Positions 1-9,975 of a stretch of DNA of 64,000 nt are shown here, piece after piece (the first letter of the stretch is position 1; each line of letters starts with the position of its first letter). This DNA comes from Methylotenera mobilis JLW8. Lineage in GTDB: Bacteria > Pseudomonadota > Gammaproteobacteria > Burkholderiales > Methylophilaceae. The notes beneath the pieces were generated by a model that worked only from the letters and a program-made list of their open reading frames with translations, made no database searches and was not told the origin of the DNA. Position numbers and translations under genes: made by a program. Where the stretch lies: the NCBI RefSeq assembly GCF_000023705.1, contig NC_012968.1, forward strand, positions 620,001 to 684,000, written 5' to 3'.

Positions 1-877
1 GCGCGTGCGTTTGCTCGATAATTAGCGGGGAGCTGCCACCACGTTTGTCTGTCAGCTTCAGAATGTGAAAGCCATTCGGGCTACGTAATGCAGCTGAAAC
101 CTCACCTTTTTGCATTGCTTTTAATGCGTCAAGAAAGAGTGCTGGCATTTGTGCACCTTGTTTCCAGCCAATGTTGCCGCCTTCCAGTGCATTAGGTGCA
201 TCAGAAAAGCTTGCCGATACTTTTGCGAAACTGGTGCCTGAAGCTAGTGCTGCAAATATTTCGTCCACTTTTGTTTTAGCCTTTTGTACATCTTCAGTGG
301 CGGCGTCTTCTGGTACACGAATCAAGATATGAGAGATTTCATATTCATCTTGATTCTGATTGGTGGAAGCTTGTGTGGTCAGGTAGTTATCAATTTCAGA
401 TTCACTGACATTAACGCGGCTTTCAACTTCACGTTCGCGTAGTCTGGCAATGGTAATTTCGTTGCGAATATCTGATCTGAATTTACGTACGCTAATGCCG
501 TCTTGGTTGAGCGCATCGTAGAACTCTCTCACTGTCATTTTGTTTTGCTCAGCAATACGTTCTATGGTCTTGTCGAGCTGCATGTCATCGACTTTAATGC
601 CGGTTTGTGCTGCGTATTGCAGCTGCAGTGCATCTGAGATCAAACGCTCTAAGATTTGTTTTCTTAAGATGCTGGCTTCAGGTAGCTCTGTGCCTTGTTT
701 TTTTAGCTGGGCACTCAGTGAAACGATGCGGCTTTCCAGCTCTTGCTCTGTAATCACTGATTGGTCAACGATGGCGACGATGCGATCCATTTTGGTTACG
801 TCGGCTGCCGCCAAGCAGTTGAGTTGGCTGAAACTTAAGGCAATAAAGAGTGAGATTTTACTAAAGTTACGCAACAT
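1..877 (-). CDS. surA: Periplasmic chaperone / peptidyl-prolyl isomerase SurA (3' part outside window)
   Basis: About 292 N-terminal residues are visible; the gene runs off the left edge. The protein starts MLRNFSK and has a short hydrophobic signal peptide ending near CLAA-AD. The SurA N-terminal chaperone domain follows (KMDRIVAIVDQSVITEQEL). A parvulin-type PPIase domain begins near residue 175 (YEISHILIRVPEDA, then a GNIGWK and a FHILKLTDKR stretch). SurA escorts unfolded outer-membrane proteins through the periplasm to the BAM complex, and LptD is a known major client. The ATG lies two bases after the lptD stop on the same strand, so the two are probably co-transcribed and translationally coupled. 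Confidence 0.93.
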   Translation of the reverse strand, partial: MLRNFSKISLFIALSFSQLNCLAAADVTKMDRIVAIVDQSVITEQELESRIVSLSAQLKKQGTELPEASILRKQILERLISDALQLQYAAQTGIKVDDMQLDKTIERIAEQNKMTVREFYDALNQDGISVRKFRSDIRNEITIARLREREVESRVNVSESEIDNYLTTQASTNQNQDEYEISHILIRVPEDAATEDVQKAKTKVDEIFAALASGTSFAKVSASFSDAPNALEGGNIGWKQGAQMPALFLDALKAMQKGEVSAALRSPNGFHILKLTDKRGGSSPLIIEQTHA

Positions 878-879
878 AA

Positions 880-3255
880 TTACTCGTAATATGATGATTG
901 AGGGTTGTCCGGAATGAAGTTAGAGCCGACATAACCCGGAACGTTTCGTTTAATTACAGTTAATGGGTTCGCGCCAATAGAAGCAAGCCCGCCGAGTTCG
1001 AGTTGGAAGAATAGTGCGTAGTTTGCATCCGCAGTAGCCGTAGTCACCCGTTGCATCACGCCGCGTGCTTGCCAGCAGCCTGCATCATACTCTAAACCTG
1101 CAAGGCTTTCGATGATGTTCTTTTCACGCATGGAGTAGTTCATGCGTCCAATTCCGTACCAGCCTTTGCCTAATGGCCATTGGCTGGAAATGTTGAACTG
1201 ATCCAGTAAGTCCTGTCTGTAACTGTAGCTTAGATTTAACACCTTGCCTGGTTCCGGGTTATAACGGCTGGTGATCGTGGTTCTCACTGCAGTGGAGTCG
1301 TCGGTGTTGTATTGCCAGAATGCATCAATCTTCCAGCTGTTTCTAAGCTGACCGGTAATGCCGGCAATGACGTCTGAGCTGTTGTTTTTACGGAATGTAG
1401 ACAGATTGCTATAGTCCAAGGCAACTTGTTGGTCGGCAAAATAATAGCGTTGACCTATCGATGCGGATAAACGCTGCGTGCCACTGCTGCTTTCAATAAA
1501 GCGCGTGGTGAGCGCAAAGCTTAGCTGATTTGCGTTGTTAATGCGGTCGTTGCCAGTAAATTGGTTTTCCGAAAATAAGGTGGCAAAGTTTAAGTCGGTT
1601 ACACTGCTGTCAAACACCGGGATTTTCGCCTGGTTGCGATCGGGTATGTAAACGTAGAATAGTCTAGGTTCGATTGTCTGCGAGTAGCCGCGATTGGCAA
1701 TTTTAAAGTCACGGTCAAAATATAAGCCACTGTCTAGGCTGAATATGGGCAGGGTTCTATGTAAAGACTCCTGATCTGCCGCAACGTTATTTAAATTGTA
1801 GCTGGTGTAATGCACACCCAGTTTTGGTGTGATGTAGCCATATGGCCTGCTCATTGGCAGCGTGATGCTTGGGTAAGCTGTGAAACGTGTACCGGTCGGG
1901 CGTGCTGTGCTGTTATTATTGTTATCAAAAGCAACTAGCTGTGTGTATAGGTTCAAATTCATGTCACCATAAGTTTTGCCGCCAGATAAAGTCATTTGCG
2001 GCAGGCGTTCGTATGGGAATGATACGTTATCTAAGGTTTGGAACTTTTGCGCAATCGCGTTAAAGCTCCAGTTTTCATCCGCGTAATCCACATTAAATTG
2101 TTGTGGCAAGTTAATGCGGCTGGTGGTGACAATTCGGGTAGAAAGCTCTGAGAAGTACTGGCTATCGGATACTTTATCTAAGCTATAGCCTGCAGACCAG
2201 CCATTACCAAGTCGGTGCTGGTGTTTTAAGCTGGCGAAGTAGCGATTCTCATTAGTGAGGCTGTCGCTAGGCAAGTATTCTATATTATCCGTACCCGAGA
2301 AGTTTTCCTCCATATAACGGAACTCGCCCTGTAGCTGCACGCCACGCTTACTTAAGGCGCGTACACCCAGAGTGGCATCCATATTGGGGGCAATGTTCCA
2401 ATAGAAAGGCGTGAGTACTTCAAAGCCGCTGCGGCTGGTGCTACCCATGGTGGGCGCGAGCAAGCCGGTTTTACGCTGATTATTGAATGAGAACTCAATC
2501 CATGGGGTGTACAGCAATGGAACGCCTTTAAACTCAACACGCGCGTTAGTAGCGCTACCAGAGCTGGTGTAGTCGTCTAGCTTGATCTCGCTGGCTTTAA
2601 TGTACCAGTCATTTACGCCAACCTCACAGGTGGTATAGCGTGCATTGGTCAGACGTTTTTTATCCTCGCCTTCAAAATAGATATGCTCTGCATTGCCGCG
2701 CACCGTAGAGGCCCTTGGCGCTAGCTGCACTTCTCCATAACGATTCATTTTCGTGGTGCCCGGTGCGCCTGTCCTGGTTTGATAGCGCTGTTGCTCGTTA
2801 CCTAGTTCGTCGGCAAAAACTAATGCGTCATCATCTTGCGTGCTTGATATGCGTGCGCTCTTGGGCATGATGATAGAGGCATCACGCATTTCGCCAATAC
2901 TTTCTGATAGGCGCATACGTAACTCAGGGCCTGATAGCGTTGCGCCGCCCACTTCAACTCTGGCGTTGCCAGTGACGTGGAGCTCATCATTTTGTACGTT
3001 GTATTCTATGATGTCACCATAGGCGGTTTGTTTGCCGCGGTGAATTTCGGCATTGCCGATAGCACGCATCTTTCTGTCTAGATGCAGTTCCAGTTTGTCG
3101 CCATCAATAACGATGCCGTCAGTGGTTTCTTGCTCACTGCTGGGCGTGCGCTCGGTTGGTATGCTTTCCGGTGGCGTGTTCTCGTTTGCGTGCGATTGCG
3201 GTGCGTATGCCAATACAATAGGGGTAATGGCAGCTAAAAAGCGATTTTTTAGCAT
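880..3255 (-). CDS. lptD: LPS-assembly outer-membrane protein LptD
   Basis: This 791-residue protein has a signal peptide (residues 1-23, cleavage after SHA). A periplasmic LptA-like jellyroll domain follows (about 48-200), then a large beta-barrel ending in an aromatic C-terminus. LptD with LptE inserts lipopolysaccharide into the outer leaflet of the outer membrane. Family features seen include the [25 protein letters not shown] region and the [17 protein letters not shown] stretch at the start of the barrel. Only two cysteines are present, C210 and C727. E. coli LptD has four and uses a disulfide switch, so this version probably forms one bond. The lptD-surA order and divergence from amgK-murU match other proteobacteria. 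Confidence 0.95.
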   Translation of the reverse strand: MLKNRFLAAITPIVLAYAPQSHANENTPPESIPTERTPSSEQETTDGIVIDGDKLELHLDRKMRAIGNAEIHRGKQTAYGDIIEYNVQNDELHVTGNARVEVGGATLSGPELRMRLSESIGEMRDASIIMPKSARISSTQDDDALVFADELGNEQQRYQTRTGAPGTTKMNRYGEVQLAPRASTVRGNAEHIYFEGEDKKRLTNARYTTCEVGVNDWYIKASEIKLDDYTSSGSATNARVEFKGVPLLYTPWIEFSFNNQRKTGLLAPTMGSTSRSGFEVLTPFYWNIAPNMDATLGVRALSKRGVQLQGEFRYMEENFSGTDNIEYLPSDSLTNENRYFASLKHQHRLGNGWSAGYSLDKVSDSQYFSELSTRIVTTSRINLPQQFNVDYADENWSFNAIAQKFQTLDNVSFPYERLPQMTLSGGKTYGDMNLNLYTQLVAFDNNNNSTARPTGTRFTAYPSITLPMSRPYGYITPKLGVHYTSYNLNNVAADQESLHRTLPIFSLDSGLYFDRDFKIANRGYSQTIEPRLFYVYIPDRNQAKIPVFDSSVTDLNFATLFSENQFTGNDRINNANQLSFALTTRFIESSSGTQRLSASIGQRYYFADQQVALDYSNLSTFRKNNSSDVIAGITGQLRNSWKIDAFWQYNTDDSTAVRTTITSRYNPEPGKVLNLSYSYRQDLLDQFNISSQWPLGKGWYGIGRMNYSMREKNIIESLAGLEYDAGCWQARGVMQRVTTATADANYALFFQLELGGLASIGANPLTVIKRNVPGYVGSNFIPDNPQSSYYE

Positions 3256-3594
3256 GCGCGTACCATCATAGGCTGCATAGGGTTGAGCGGTGAAATTAAA
3301 AGCACGGGTATATTGGCAAACTGTTTTATTTTATCAATGTTAAAATCTCACATATTGCATTTTTTGGCAATCAGAAATTGACGTTGCCGCAGTGGTCGCT
3401 AAGGTTGCCTCTTAAGGTTGCAATGTACGCTTTTGGCGTTAATCAACATACTTAGGCTAGTTATTCTCAGGGACTGACGATTTTTAGGCGCCGGCAATTT
3501 TCAAGTGAAATTAAAAGCAAATTATACTTGTATAGCAGCGTTAACGATACATGGTTTCAGATATATCAACATTTAAAATGTTAGAAAGATAGAC
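3256..3594. promoter_or_regulatory. Divergent intergenic region between lptD and amgK
   Basis: This 339-base spacer should hold the promoters of both the lptD-surA and amgK-murU units. Its lptD-proximal part is AT-rich. Nearer amgK there is a TATACT at 3523-3528 with a poor -35 (TTTCAA, 3499-3504) 18 bases upstream; it is a possible promoter but weak. I see no ORF, RNA gene or strong hairpin here. The amgK start is a GTG and only a weak purine stretch (AGAAAGATAGA) precedes it. Confidence 0.35.
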
Positions 3595-4620
3595 GTGGAT
3601 AAGGGTCAGCAAGATATAAGGCAAGAGCAGTTGGTGGCATGGCTAGCACTGGCGCTGCAGCATAATGAGTTTAGCTTAACGACTGCCTCGGCAGATGCTA
3701 GTTTTAGGCGTTATTTTAGAGTGCACCTAACCGCCAAGGATGGCAGTGCCGAGACCTTGATCGCCATGGATGCGCCGCCACCGCAAGAAAACTGCGAGCC
3801 ATTTGTGCGTATCGCGGCTTTGTTTGGTGATGCTGGCATGCATGTGCCTAAAGTGTTAGCGCAAGATTTAGCACAGGGTTTTTTGTTGCTGAGCGATTTG
3901 GGCGATGTGACATATTTAAGCATGCTCAATCACACCAGCGCACCAAGCTTGTATCATGATGCCAATAGCGCGCTTATTAAGTTACAGCTAGCGAGCAAGC
4001 CAGATGTGCTGCCTGATTATGATGCTGCATTACTCACTCGTGAGATGCAGCTTTTACCTGATTGGTACATCAATAAGCATCTGAATGTGACTTTGGATGA
4101 GAAACAGCAGGCTGTTTTGCAGCAAACGTTTGAAGTGCTGAATCGCAACATTTTGGCACAGGGTAAGGTGTATGTGCACCGAGATTACCATGCACGTAAT
4201 TTGATGGTCTGTGAAGATAACCCCGGTGTTTTAGATTTTCAAGATGCTGTGTATGGACCGATTACCTACGATTTAGTGTCTTTGTTAAAAGATGCTTATA
4301 TTGGCTGGGAAGAAGAGCAGATTATTGATTGGTGTGTACGTTACTGGCAGGCGGCACGTAAAGCAGAGTTACCAGTGCCTGATGATTTTAGCGAGTTTTA
4401 TCGTGACTTTGAATACATGGGAGCACAGCGCCACATCAAGGTGCTGGGTATTTTTGCAAGACTTTACCATCGTGACGGTAAAGACGGTTACTTAAAAGAT
4501 ATGCCGCTAGTAATGGCTTATCTACGCAAAGTGTGTGAGCGCTATATTGAACTTAAACCATTGCTGCGTCTGTTAGACAGTTTAGAGGGCACTAAACCGC
4601 AAGTTGGCTACACGTTCTAG
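3595..4620 (+). CDS. amgK: N-acetylmuramate / N-acetylglucosamine anomeric kinase AmgK
   Basis: This 341-residue aminoglycoside-phosphotransferase-fold kinase carries the catalytic Brenner motif HRDYHARN (195-202) and the metal-binding LDFQD (213-217). AmgK phosphorylates MurNAc or GlcNAc at the anomeric carbon. MurU then makes UDP-MurNAc, which bypasses de novo (fosfomycin-sensitive) precursor synthesis. The partner gene murU follows directly, and this pair beside lptD is a recognised peptidoglycan-recycling arrangement in Pseudomonas and betaproteobacteria. The start is GTG (protein begins MDKGQQDIRQ). The assignment rests on the family motif plus gene context; the fold alone would only say APH-like kinase. 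Confidence 0.88.
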   Translation: MDKGQQDIRQEQLVAWLALALQHNEFSLTTASADASFRRYFRVHLTAKDGSAETLIAMDAPPPQENCEPFVRIAALFGDAGMHVPKVLAQDLAQGFLLLSDLGDVTYLSMLNHTSAPSLYHDANSALIKLQLASKPDVLPDYDAALLTREMQLLPDWYINKHLNVTLDEKQQAVLQQTFEVLNRNILAQGKVYVHRDYHARNLMVCEDNPGVLDFQDAVYGPITYDLVSLLKDAYIGWEEEQIIDWCVRYWQAARKAELPVPDDFSEFYRDFEYMGAQRHIKVLGIFARLYHRDGKDGYLKDMPLVMAYLRKVCERYIELKPLLRLLDSLEGTKPQVGYTF

Positions 4621-4666
4621 ATATGTGTTAATCGCATGCACCATAATAAAATCGTTCTTGAAATGA

Positions 4667-5362
<696 letters not shown>

Positions 5363-5388
5363 AAGTAAAAAAAGAAATCAAACTTAAT

Positions 5389-6693
5389 ATGTTTAATCTG
5401 AATGAATTTAAAACACGCCGCCGTCAGTTGCTGCAAACCATGGGTGAGGGGATTGCCATTATCCCAACCTCACCAGAGCTAATTCGCAATCGAGATAGCC
5501 ATTATCCGTATCGTTTTGATAGCTACTTTTATTATTTAAGTGGGTTTAAAGAACCTGAGGCTTTGCTAGTGTTAATTGCTGGTGAAGACCCTAGAAGTAT
5601 TCTATTTTGTCGAGACAAAGATATAGAGCGTGAAATTTGGGACGGCTTTCGCTATGGAGCTGACGCTGCTAAGCAAACGTTTGGATTTGATCAGGCATAC
5701 AGTTTTAATGCATTAGATGAGTTGATGCCTAAATTACTGACTAACCAATCCAAACTGTTTTATAGCTTAGGGACAGACAGTGCATGGGATACGCGAGTAA
5801 CTGGCTGGTTAAATCAAGTGAAAACGCAAGCCAGAAGTGGTGCCAGTGCGCCGGATGAGATGGTGGATGTCCGTAAGTATGTAGATGAAATGCGTTTGTA
5901 TAAAACTCACTATGAGTTGGGTCTTATGCAGCAGTCTGCCGACATCGCAGCGCGCGCTCATGCACGTGCGATGCGTCATGTGCGTGCTGGGCAAATGGAG
6001 TATGAGTTAGAGGCTGAGTTTTTGCATGAGTTCTATCGCTCTGGCGCACAGGCGCCGGCTTATACCAGTATCGTGGCTGGCGGCGCCAATGCTTGCACCT
6101 TGCATTACAACGCGAATAACTGTGTATTGAAAGATGGTGACCTGTTATTGATTGATGCAGGTTGTGAGTTAGACGGTTATGCGTCAGATATTACGCGTAC
6201 GTTTCCAGTGAATGGTAAGTTTAGCGCGGCACAGCGTGATGTCTATGCATTGGTGCTGGCTGCACAGGCTGCGGCGATTGCTCAGGTTAAACCAGAAAGC
6301 CATTGGAACTCACCACATGAGGCAGCGTTGGATGTATTGGTGCAGGGTATGATTGATTTGAAGTTATGCCACGGCAGTAAAGACGCTGTTCTGGAAAGTG
6401 GTGCGTATCGTCAGTTTTATATGCACCGTACTGGCCATTGGCTAGGGCTGGATGTGCATGATGCGGGCGAGTATAAAGATAAAGCAGGTGCTTGGCGTAA
6501 GCTGGAGACTGGCATGGTGCTGACGGTAGAGCCAGGCTGCTATATTCGTCCGGCGGAGAACGTCCCCGAGCATTTTTGGAATATCGGGATTCGTATCGAG
6601 GATGATGTGGTGGTGACCGATAGCAGCTGCGATATTCTGACTATCAACGCACCTAAGACCATTGCCGACATTGAAGCAATCATGCGCGGTTAA
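5389..6693 (+). CDS. pepP: Xaa-Pro aminopeptidase (aminopeptidase P)
   Basis: This 434-residue M24 metallopeptidase has the N-terminal aminopeptidase-P domain (about 1-140) and a pita-bread catalytic domain. Metal ligands can be followed: LIDAGCELDGYASDITRT (the two Asp), GHWLGLDVHD (His), LTVEPGCYI (Glu) and IRIEDDVVV (Glu). It removes the N-terminal residue from peptides whose second residue is proline and is cytosolic. The gene sits 26 bases after murU and 3 bases before the ubiH-like gene. A pepP-ubiH-ubi cluster is common in proteobacteria. Confidence 0.95.
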   Translation: MFNLNEFKTRRRQLLQTMGEGIAIIPTSPELIRNRDSHYPYRFDSYFYYLSGFKEPEALLVLIAGEDPRSILFCRDKDIEREIWDGFRYGADAAKQTFGFDQAYSFNALDELMPKLLTNQSKLFYSLGTDSAWDTRVTGWLNQVKTQARSGASAPDEMVDVRKYVDEMRLYKTHYELGLMQQSADIAARAHARAMRHVRAGQMEYELEAEFLHEFYRSGAQAPAYTSIVAGGANACTLHYNANNCVLKDGDLLLIDAGCELDGYASDITRTFPVNGKFSAAQRDVYALVLAAQAAAIAQVKPESHWNSPHEAALDVLVQGMIDLKLCHGSKDAVLESGAYRQFYMHRTGHWLGLDVHDAGEYKDKAGAWRKLETGMVLTVEPGCYIRPAENVPEHFWNIGIRIEDDVVVTDSSCDILTINAPKTIADIEAIMRG

Positions 6694-6696
6694 TTT

Positions 6697-7863
6697 GTGA
6701 TGGCAAATAAAGATAATATTGTGATTGTGGGCGGTGGCCCGGTAGGCATGGTGCTGGCGCTTTTATTGGCTAAGCAAGGCGTTGCCAGTACGCTGCTTGA
6801 AGCACGTAAGCTGGGTGCTGCTAATCAAGATACGCGCGCGCTTGCTTTGTCATACGGCACGCGGCGCATCCTTGAAAAACTGGGCGTTTGGCAGCATTTG
6901 TCAGCGCATGCAACGGCGATCAATACCATTCACGTATCGCAAAAGGGCAGCTTAGGGCGTAGCATTTTGCGGGCGCAGGATTACCAGCAAGAGGCGCTGG
7001 GTTATGTGCTGTCCTACGGAGCTTTGTGTACGGTGTTGAATGCAGAGTTGCAGCGCTTAACTATAGTCTCCTTGATAGACGAGGCGCAGGCCGATGCGAT
7101 TAGTTACGATGATCAACAGGCGGTGATTCGCTACACGCGTTTGGGTGAGCAGGCTCAGTTAAGCAGTGCATTGGCGGTGTTAGCTGATGGTGGGCGCAGT
7201 TTGGAAGCTGCCGCAGGCTTGCAGCGTGAAACCAAAGAGTACGGACACGATGCGTTAATTACCAAAGTGAGCGCGGAGTTGGCGCATGATAATGTCGCCT
7301 ACGAACGGTTTACGGCAGAAGGCCCAATGGCGCTACTGCCGAATGGTGAGCGCGACTTTTCTTTGGTGTGGACCGGTAAAAAAGAGTTAATTGAACCATT
7401 GCTGGCGTTAAGTGATGCCGAGTTCTTGGCGCAATTTCATGCGCAATTTGGTGATCGCGTTGGGCGATTCTTAACTGTAGGCAAACGCATGACATTCCCT
7501 TTGCGGTTATCACAGCTGCAAGAAGCCGCGACCCCGCATCTGGTCGTCATCGGCAATGCGGCACAAACCATGCACCCAGTGGCTGGGCAGGGGTTTAACG
7601 TAGGCTTGCGCGATGCGGAAGTGTTGGCGCAGCATATTGTGCACGCTAATGCTACGTTAGGTAGTGTGGAGATGTTGGCTGCATACCGTGCCAGCCGCAA
7701 AACGGATACCAAAAATGGACTGCTATTTACCGATTTCTTAGTGAATATTTTTTCAAATGATATTTTGGGCTTTGCCAAGTTAAGAAGTGTGGGCTTGGGT
7801 GTATTTGATTTGGTAGCGCCAGTGAAACGTCATTTGGTACGTAAAATGAGCTTTGGTAAATGA
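6697..7863 (+). CDS. ubiH: FAD-dependent ubiquinone-biosynthesis hydroxylase (UbiH-type)
   Basis: This 388-residue flavoprotein monooxygenase has an N-terminal dinucleotide-binding loop, VIVGGGPVGM. Its second FAD motif near residue 290 (GNAAQTMHPVAGQGFNVGLRD) is the UbiH/UbiF/VisC signature. These enzymes add ring hydroxyl groups to the polyprenyl phenol precursor of ubiquinone at the membrane. The start is either GTG 6697 or the adjacent ATG 6700. The position after pepP and before a second hydroxylase mirrors E. coli pepP-ubiH-ubiI. I infer UbiH (the C1 hydroxylase) from this order; substrate position cannot be read from sequence alone. Confidence 0.85.
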   Translation: MMANKDNIVIVGGGPVGMVLALLLAKQGVASTLLEARKLGAANQDTRALALSYGTRRILEKLGVWQHLSAHATAINTIHVSQKGSLGRSILRAQDYQQEALGYVLSYGALCTVLNAELQRLTIVSLIDEAQADAISYDDQQAVIRYTRLGEQAQLSSALAVLADGGRSLEAAAGLQRETKEYGHDALITKVSAELAHDNVAYERFTAEGPMALLPNGERDFSLVWTGKKELIEPLLALSDAEFLAQFHAQFGDRVGRFLTVGKRMTFPLRLSQLQEAATPHLVVIGNAAQTMHPVAGQGFNVGLRDAEVLAQHIVHANATLGSVEMLAAYRASRKTDTKNGLLFTDFLVNIFSNDILGFAKLRSVGLGVFDLVAPVKRHLVRKMSFGK

Positions 7864-9056
7864 TGGAACCTCACTTAAAAACAGATGTAACTATTGTTGG
7901 TGCTGGGTTGGTGGGCATGGCTGCTGCCGTTGCCTTTGATCAAGCCGGTTACCAGGTGGCCTTGGTGGATAGCCAAACTCAGCCCGTGCCTAGTTATTCT
8001 GATGAGGATTGGGATCAGCGTATTTATGCAATCAGCCCCAATAATATGCAGTGGCTGAGCCAGTTAGGTGTTTGGCCTTTATTAGATACAAAGCGCATTG
8101 CCGAAATGCAATCTATGGAAATATGGGGCGATACCGGCGCACAGCCGCTGCAACTGCATGCGGAAGATGTGAGTGCTAATTGCTTAGGTTTTATTGTAGA
8201 AGAGCGTTTGCTAAAAGACGCACTTTTAAAGAGTATACAGGCGAGTAATATACGCGTGATTGAGAGACATCGTTGTTTGTCGGTTCAATCATCGCCTCAG
8301 CTTACGCAATTGAAGTTAGCTAATCAGCAGGTAATAGACAGCACGTTGTTATTAGCTGCGGATGGAGCTAACTCTTGGGTCAGGCAGCAGTTAGTGGTTG
8401 GGGTGCAACATAAGGATTATGAGCAAACAGCAATCGTTGCTAACTTTGTCACAGAGCAGTCGCATGCAAACATCGCAAGGCAATGGTTTACTCACGATGC
8501 CGCAGGTAGGAGCGCGGTATTGGCGTGGCTGCCATTGCCGGACAATAAAATTTCAATTGTTTGGTCTGCACCTACTGAGTATGCGAAATCCTTATTGCAG
8601 CTATCAGCAGACGCATTCACGCATGAGGTTATGCAGGCGGGAGGTGGTGCCTTAGGCACGATGAGCCTCATGGGGCAGCCAACAGGTTTCCCGTTAGCAT
8701 TGAAACATGTGAGCGATAGCGTCAAGTCGTCGGTGGTTTTAGTAGGTGATGCTGCACATCGTGTTCATCCTATGGCTGGGCAAGGAGTTAATCTGGGTTT
8801 TAGAGATGTGATTGATTTGCTAAACTTATTGAGCAGCAAGCATGTCTATCAAGCAATTAACGATGCAGCATTGCTGAAGCAATACGCTAGGGTGAGAAAA
8901 GCAGATTTGCTGAATATGGTTACGCTTACCAATGGTTTATATCATTTGTTTGAAAGTTCTTATACCGTTGTGAAGAGTGCACGTAACTGGGGTTTGGCTG
9001 CGGCTAACCAGCAAACGCTTAGGAAGCTGCTAGTTGCCAATGCCATCTCACTTTAG
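7860..9056 (+). CDS. Second UbiH/UbiI-family ubiquinone hydroxylase
   Basis: This 398-residue FAD monooxygenase is paralogous to the preceding gene. It has VTIVGAGLVGMAAAVAF at the N-terminus and GDAAHRVHPMAGQGVNLGFRD near residue 295. Its ATG overlaps the upstream stop (ATGA), so the two hydroxylases are translationally coupled. It probably performs another of the three ring hydroxylations of ubiquinone synthesis (UbiI, UbiF or a UbiM-like broad enzyme). The exact carbon cannot be decided here. A second in-frame ATG at 7863 is equally possible as the start. Confidence 0.85.
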   Translation: MMEPHLKTDVTIVGAGLVGMAAAVAFDQAGYQVALVDSQTQPVPSYSDEDWDQRIYAISPNNMQWLSQLGVWPLLDTKRIAEMQSMEIWGDTGAQPLQLHAEDVSANCLGFIVEERLLKDALLKSIQASNIRVIERHRCLSVQSSPQLTQLKLANQQVIDSTLLLAADGANSWVRQQLVVGVQHKDYEQTAIVANFVTEQSHANIARQWFTHDAAGRSAVLAWLPLPDNKISIVWSAPTEYAKSLLQLSADAFTHEVMQAGGGALGTMSLMGQPTGFPLALKHVSDSVKSSVVLVGDAAHRVHPMAGQGVNLGFRDVIDLLNLLSSKHVYQAINDAALLKQYARVRKADLLNMVTLTNGLYHLFESSYTVVKSARNWGLAAANQQTLRKLLVANAISL

Positions 9057-9120
9057 AGGTGTTAGAAGATGTATTAAGAAGTGTTTGTTTTGAAGTGTAT
9101 GTTTTAATTAAGCGATTAAA

Positions 9121-9136
9121 TGGCACTGGAATTGCA
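9121..9136 (+). promoter_or_regulatory. Sigma-54 (RpoN) promoter upstream of dsbC
   Basis: TGGCAC-TGGAA-TTGCA matches the -24/-12 consensus TGGCAC-N5-TTGCW at every fixed position, with the required ten bases between the GG and GC. Transcription would begin near 9148, about 45 bases before the dsbC ATG. The site lies in a non-coding gap, in the orientation of dsbC. An enhancer-binding activator would be required; I see no obvious palindromic upstream site in the 60 bases before it, which reach back into the preceding gene. Confidence 0.75.
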
Positions 9137-9192
9137 GTTGTTCGCAAATGTTCTATGTAAAGCGTTATCCATCATTATTCAAAGGAAATTAG

Positions 9193-9909
9193 ATGTTAAA
9201 GAAGTTCGCTAGTATTGCTTTGCTCAGCGCGTTTGCAACAGCTGCTGTGGCAGATGAAGCCAGTGTTAAAAAAGCCGTTGAAGCTGCTTACCCTAAGTTC
9301 AAGGTAGAGAAAGTCACAAAAACACCCTATACCGGGCTGTATGAAGTGTTCATGGGTGGGCAGATTATTTATACCGATGAAAAAATGTCATTTTTAATCG
9401 CAGAAGGTCATTTGGTTGATCCAAAAACCAAAAAAGATCTTACTAGTGAGCGCTTGGAGGAGCTGACCAGGGTTGACTTCTCCTCCCTACCATTAAATCA
9501 GGCGATTAAAGTAGTGAAAGGAAATGGCAGCCGTAAGTTGGTTGTGTTTTCCGATGTGGATTGCCCTTTCTGCAAACGGTTGGAGCGTAATGAGTTAGCT
9601 AATGTTACAGACGTCACGGTTTATACTTTCTTATTCCCGATTGAGCAGTTGCACCCAGATGCAGCGAGTAAATCAAAGCTGATCTGGTGCGCGAAAGATC
9701 GCGTAAAAGCGTGGGAAGATTGGATTTTAAGAGATCAACTGCCTAGTGCTGCTGGCAGTTGTGAGGTACCTTTAGACAAAGTGGGAGAGCTAGCAAGAAA
9801 AGTTGGTGTGACTAGTACCCCTACCTTAATTTTCGCAGACGGCAAGCGTATGTTAGGTGCACAGCCTTACAAAGAGATTGAGCGCATGCTATCGGCAAGT
9901 AAAAAATAA
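9193..9909 (+). CDS. dsbC: Periplasmic thiol:disulfide isomerase DsbC
   Basis: This 238-residue protein has a signal peptide (1-20, cleavage AVA-DE) and an N-terminal dimerisation domain (about 21-85). A thioredoxin-like domain carries the active site CPFC (124-127) and the cis-proline loop TSTPT near residue 211. A second cysteine pair (in LIWCAKD and GSCEV) fits the structural disulfide of DsbC. It reshuffles wrong disulfides in periplasmic proteins and is kept reduced by DsbD. The AAAGGAA before the ATG is a good ribosome site. The gene stands alone behind a sigma-54 promoter and ends at a terminator shared with the convergent pilC. Confidence 0.93.
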   Translation: MLKKFASIALLSAFATAAVADEASVKKAVEAAYPKFKVEKVTKTPYTGLYEVFMGGQIIYTDEKMSFLIAEGHLVDPKTKKDLTSERLEELTRVDFSSLPLNQAIKVVKGNGSRKLVVFSDVDCPFCKRLERNELANVTDVTVYTFLFPIEQLHPDAASKSKLIWCAKDRVKAWEDWILRDQLPSAAGSCEVPLDKVGELARKVGVTSTPTLIFADGKRMLGAQPYKEIERMLSASKK

Positions 9910-9937
9910 GTGAAAAGCAGATAAAGAGTATGCAAGT

Positions 9938-9966
9938 AAATAGGGTGGTGTAAATCACCCTATTTT
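9938..9966. terminator. Bidirectional terminator between dsbC and pilC
   Basis: The ten-base stem AAATAGGGTG (9938-9947) pairs with CACCCTATTT (9956-9965) across an eight-base loop. A run of T follows on the plus strand, and A-rich sequence precedes it, giving T on the minus strand. It serves the convergent dsbC and pilC genes. Confidence 0.8.
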
Positions 9967-9975
9967 TCCGTGATA

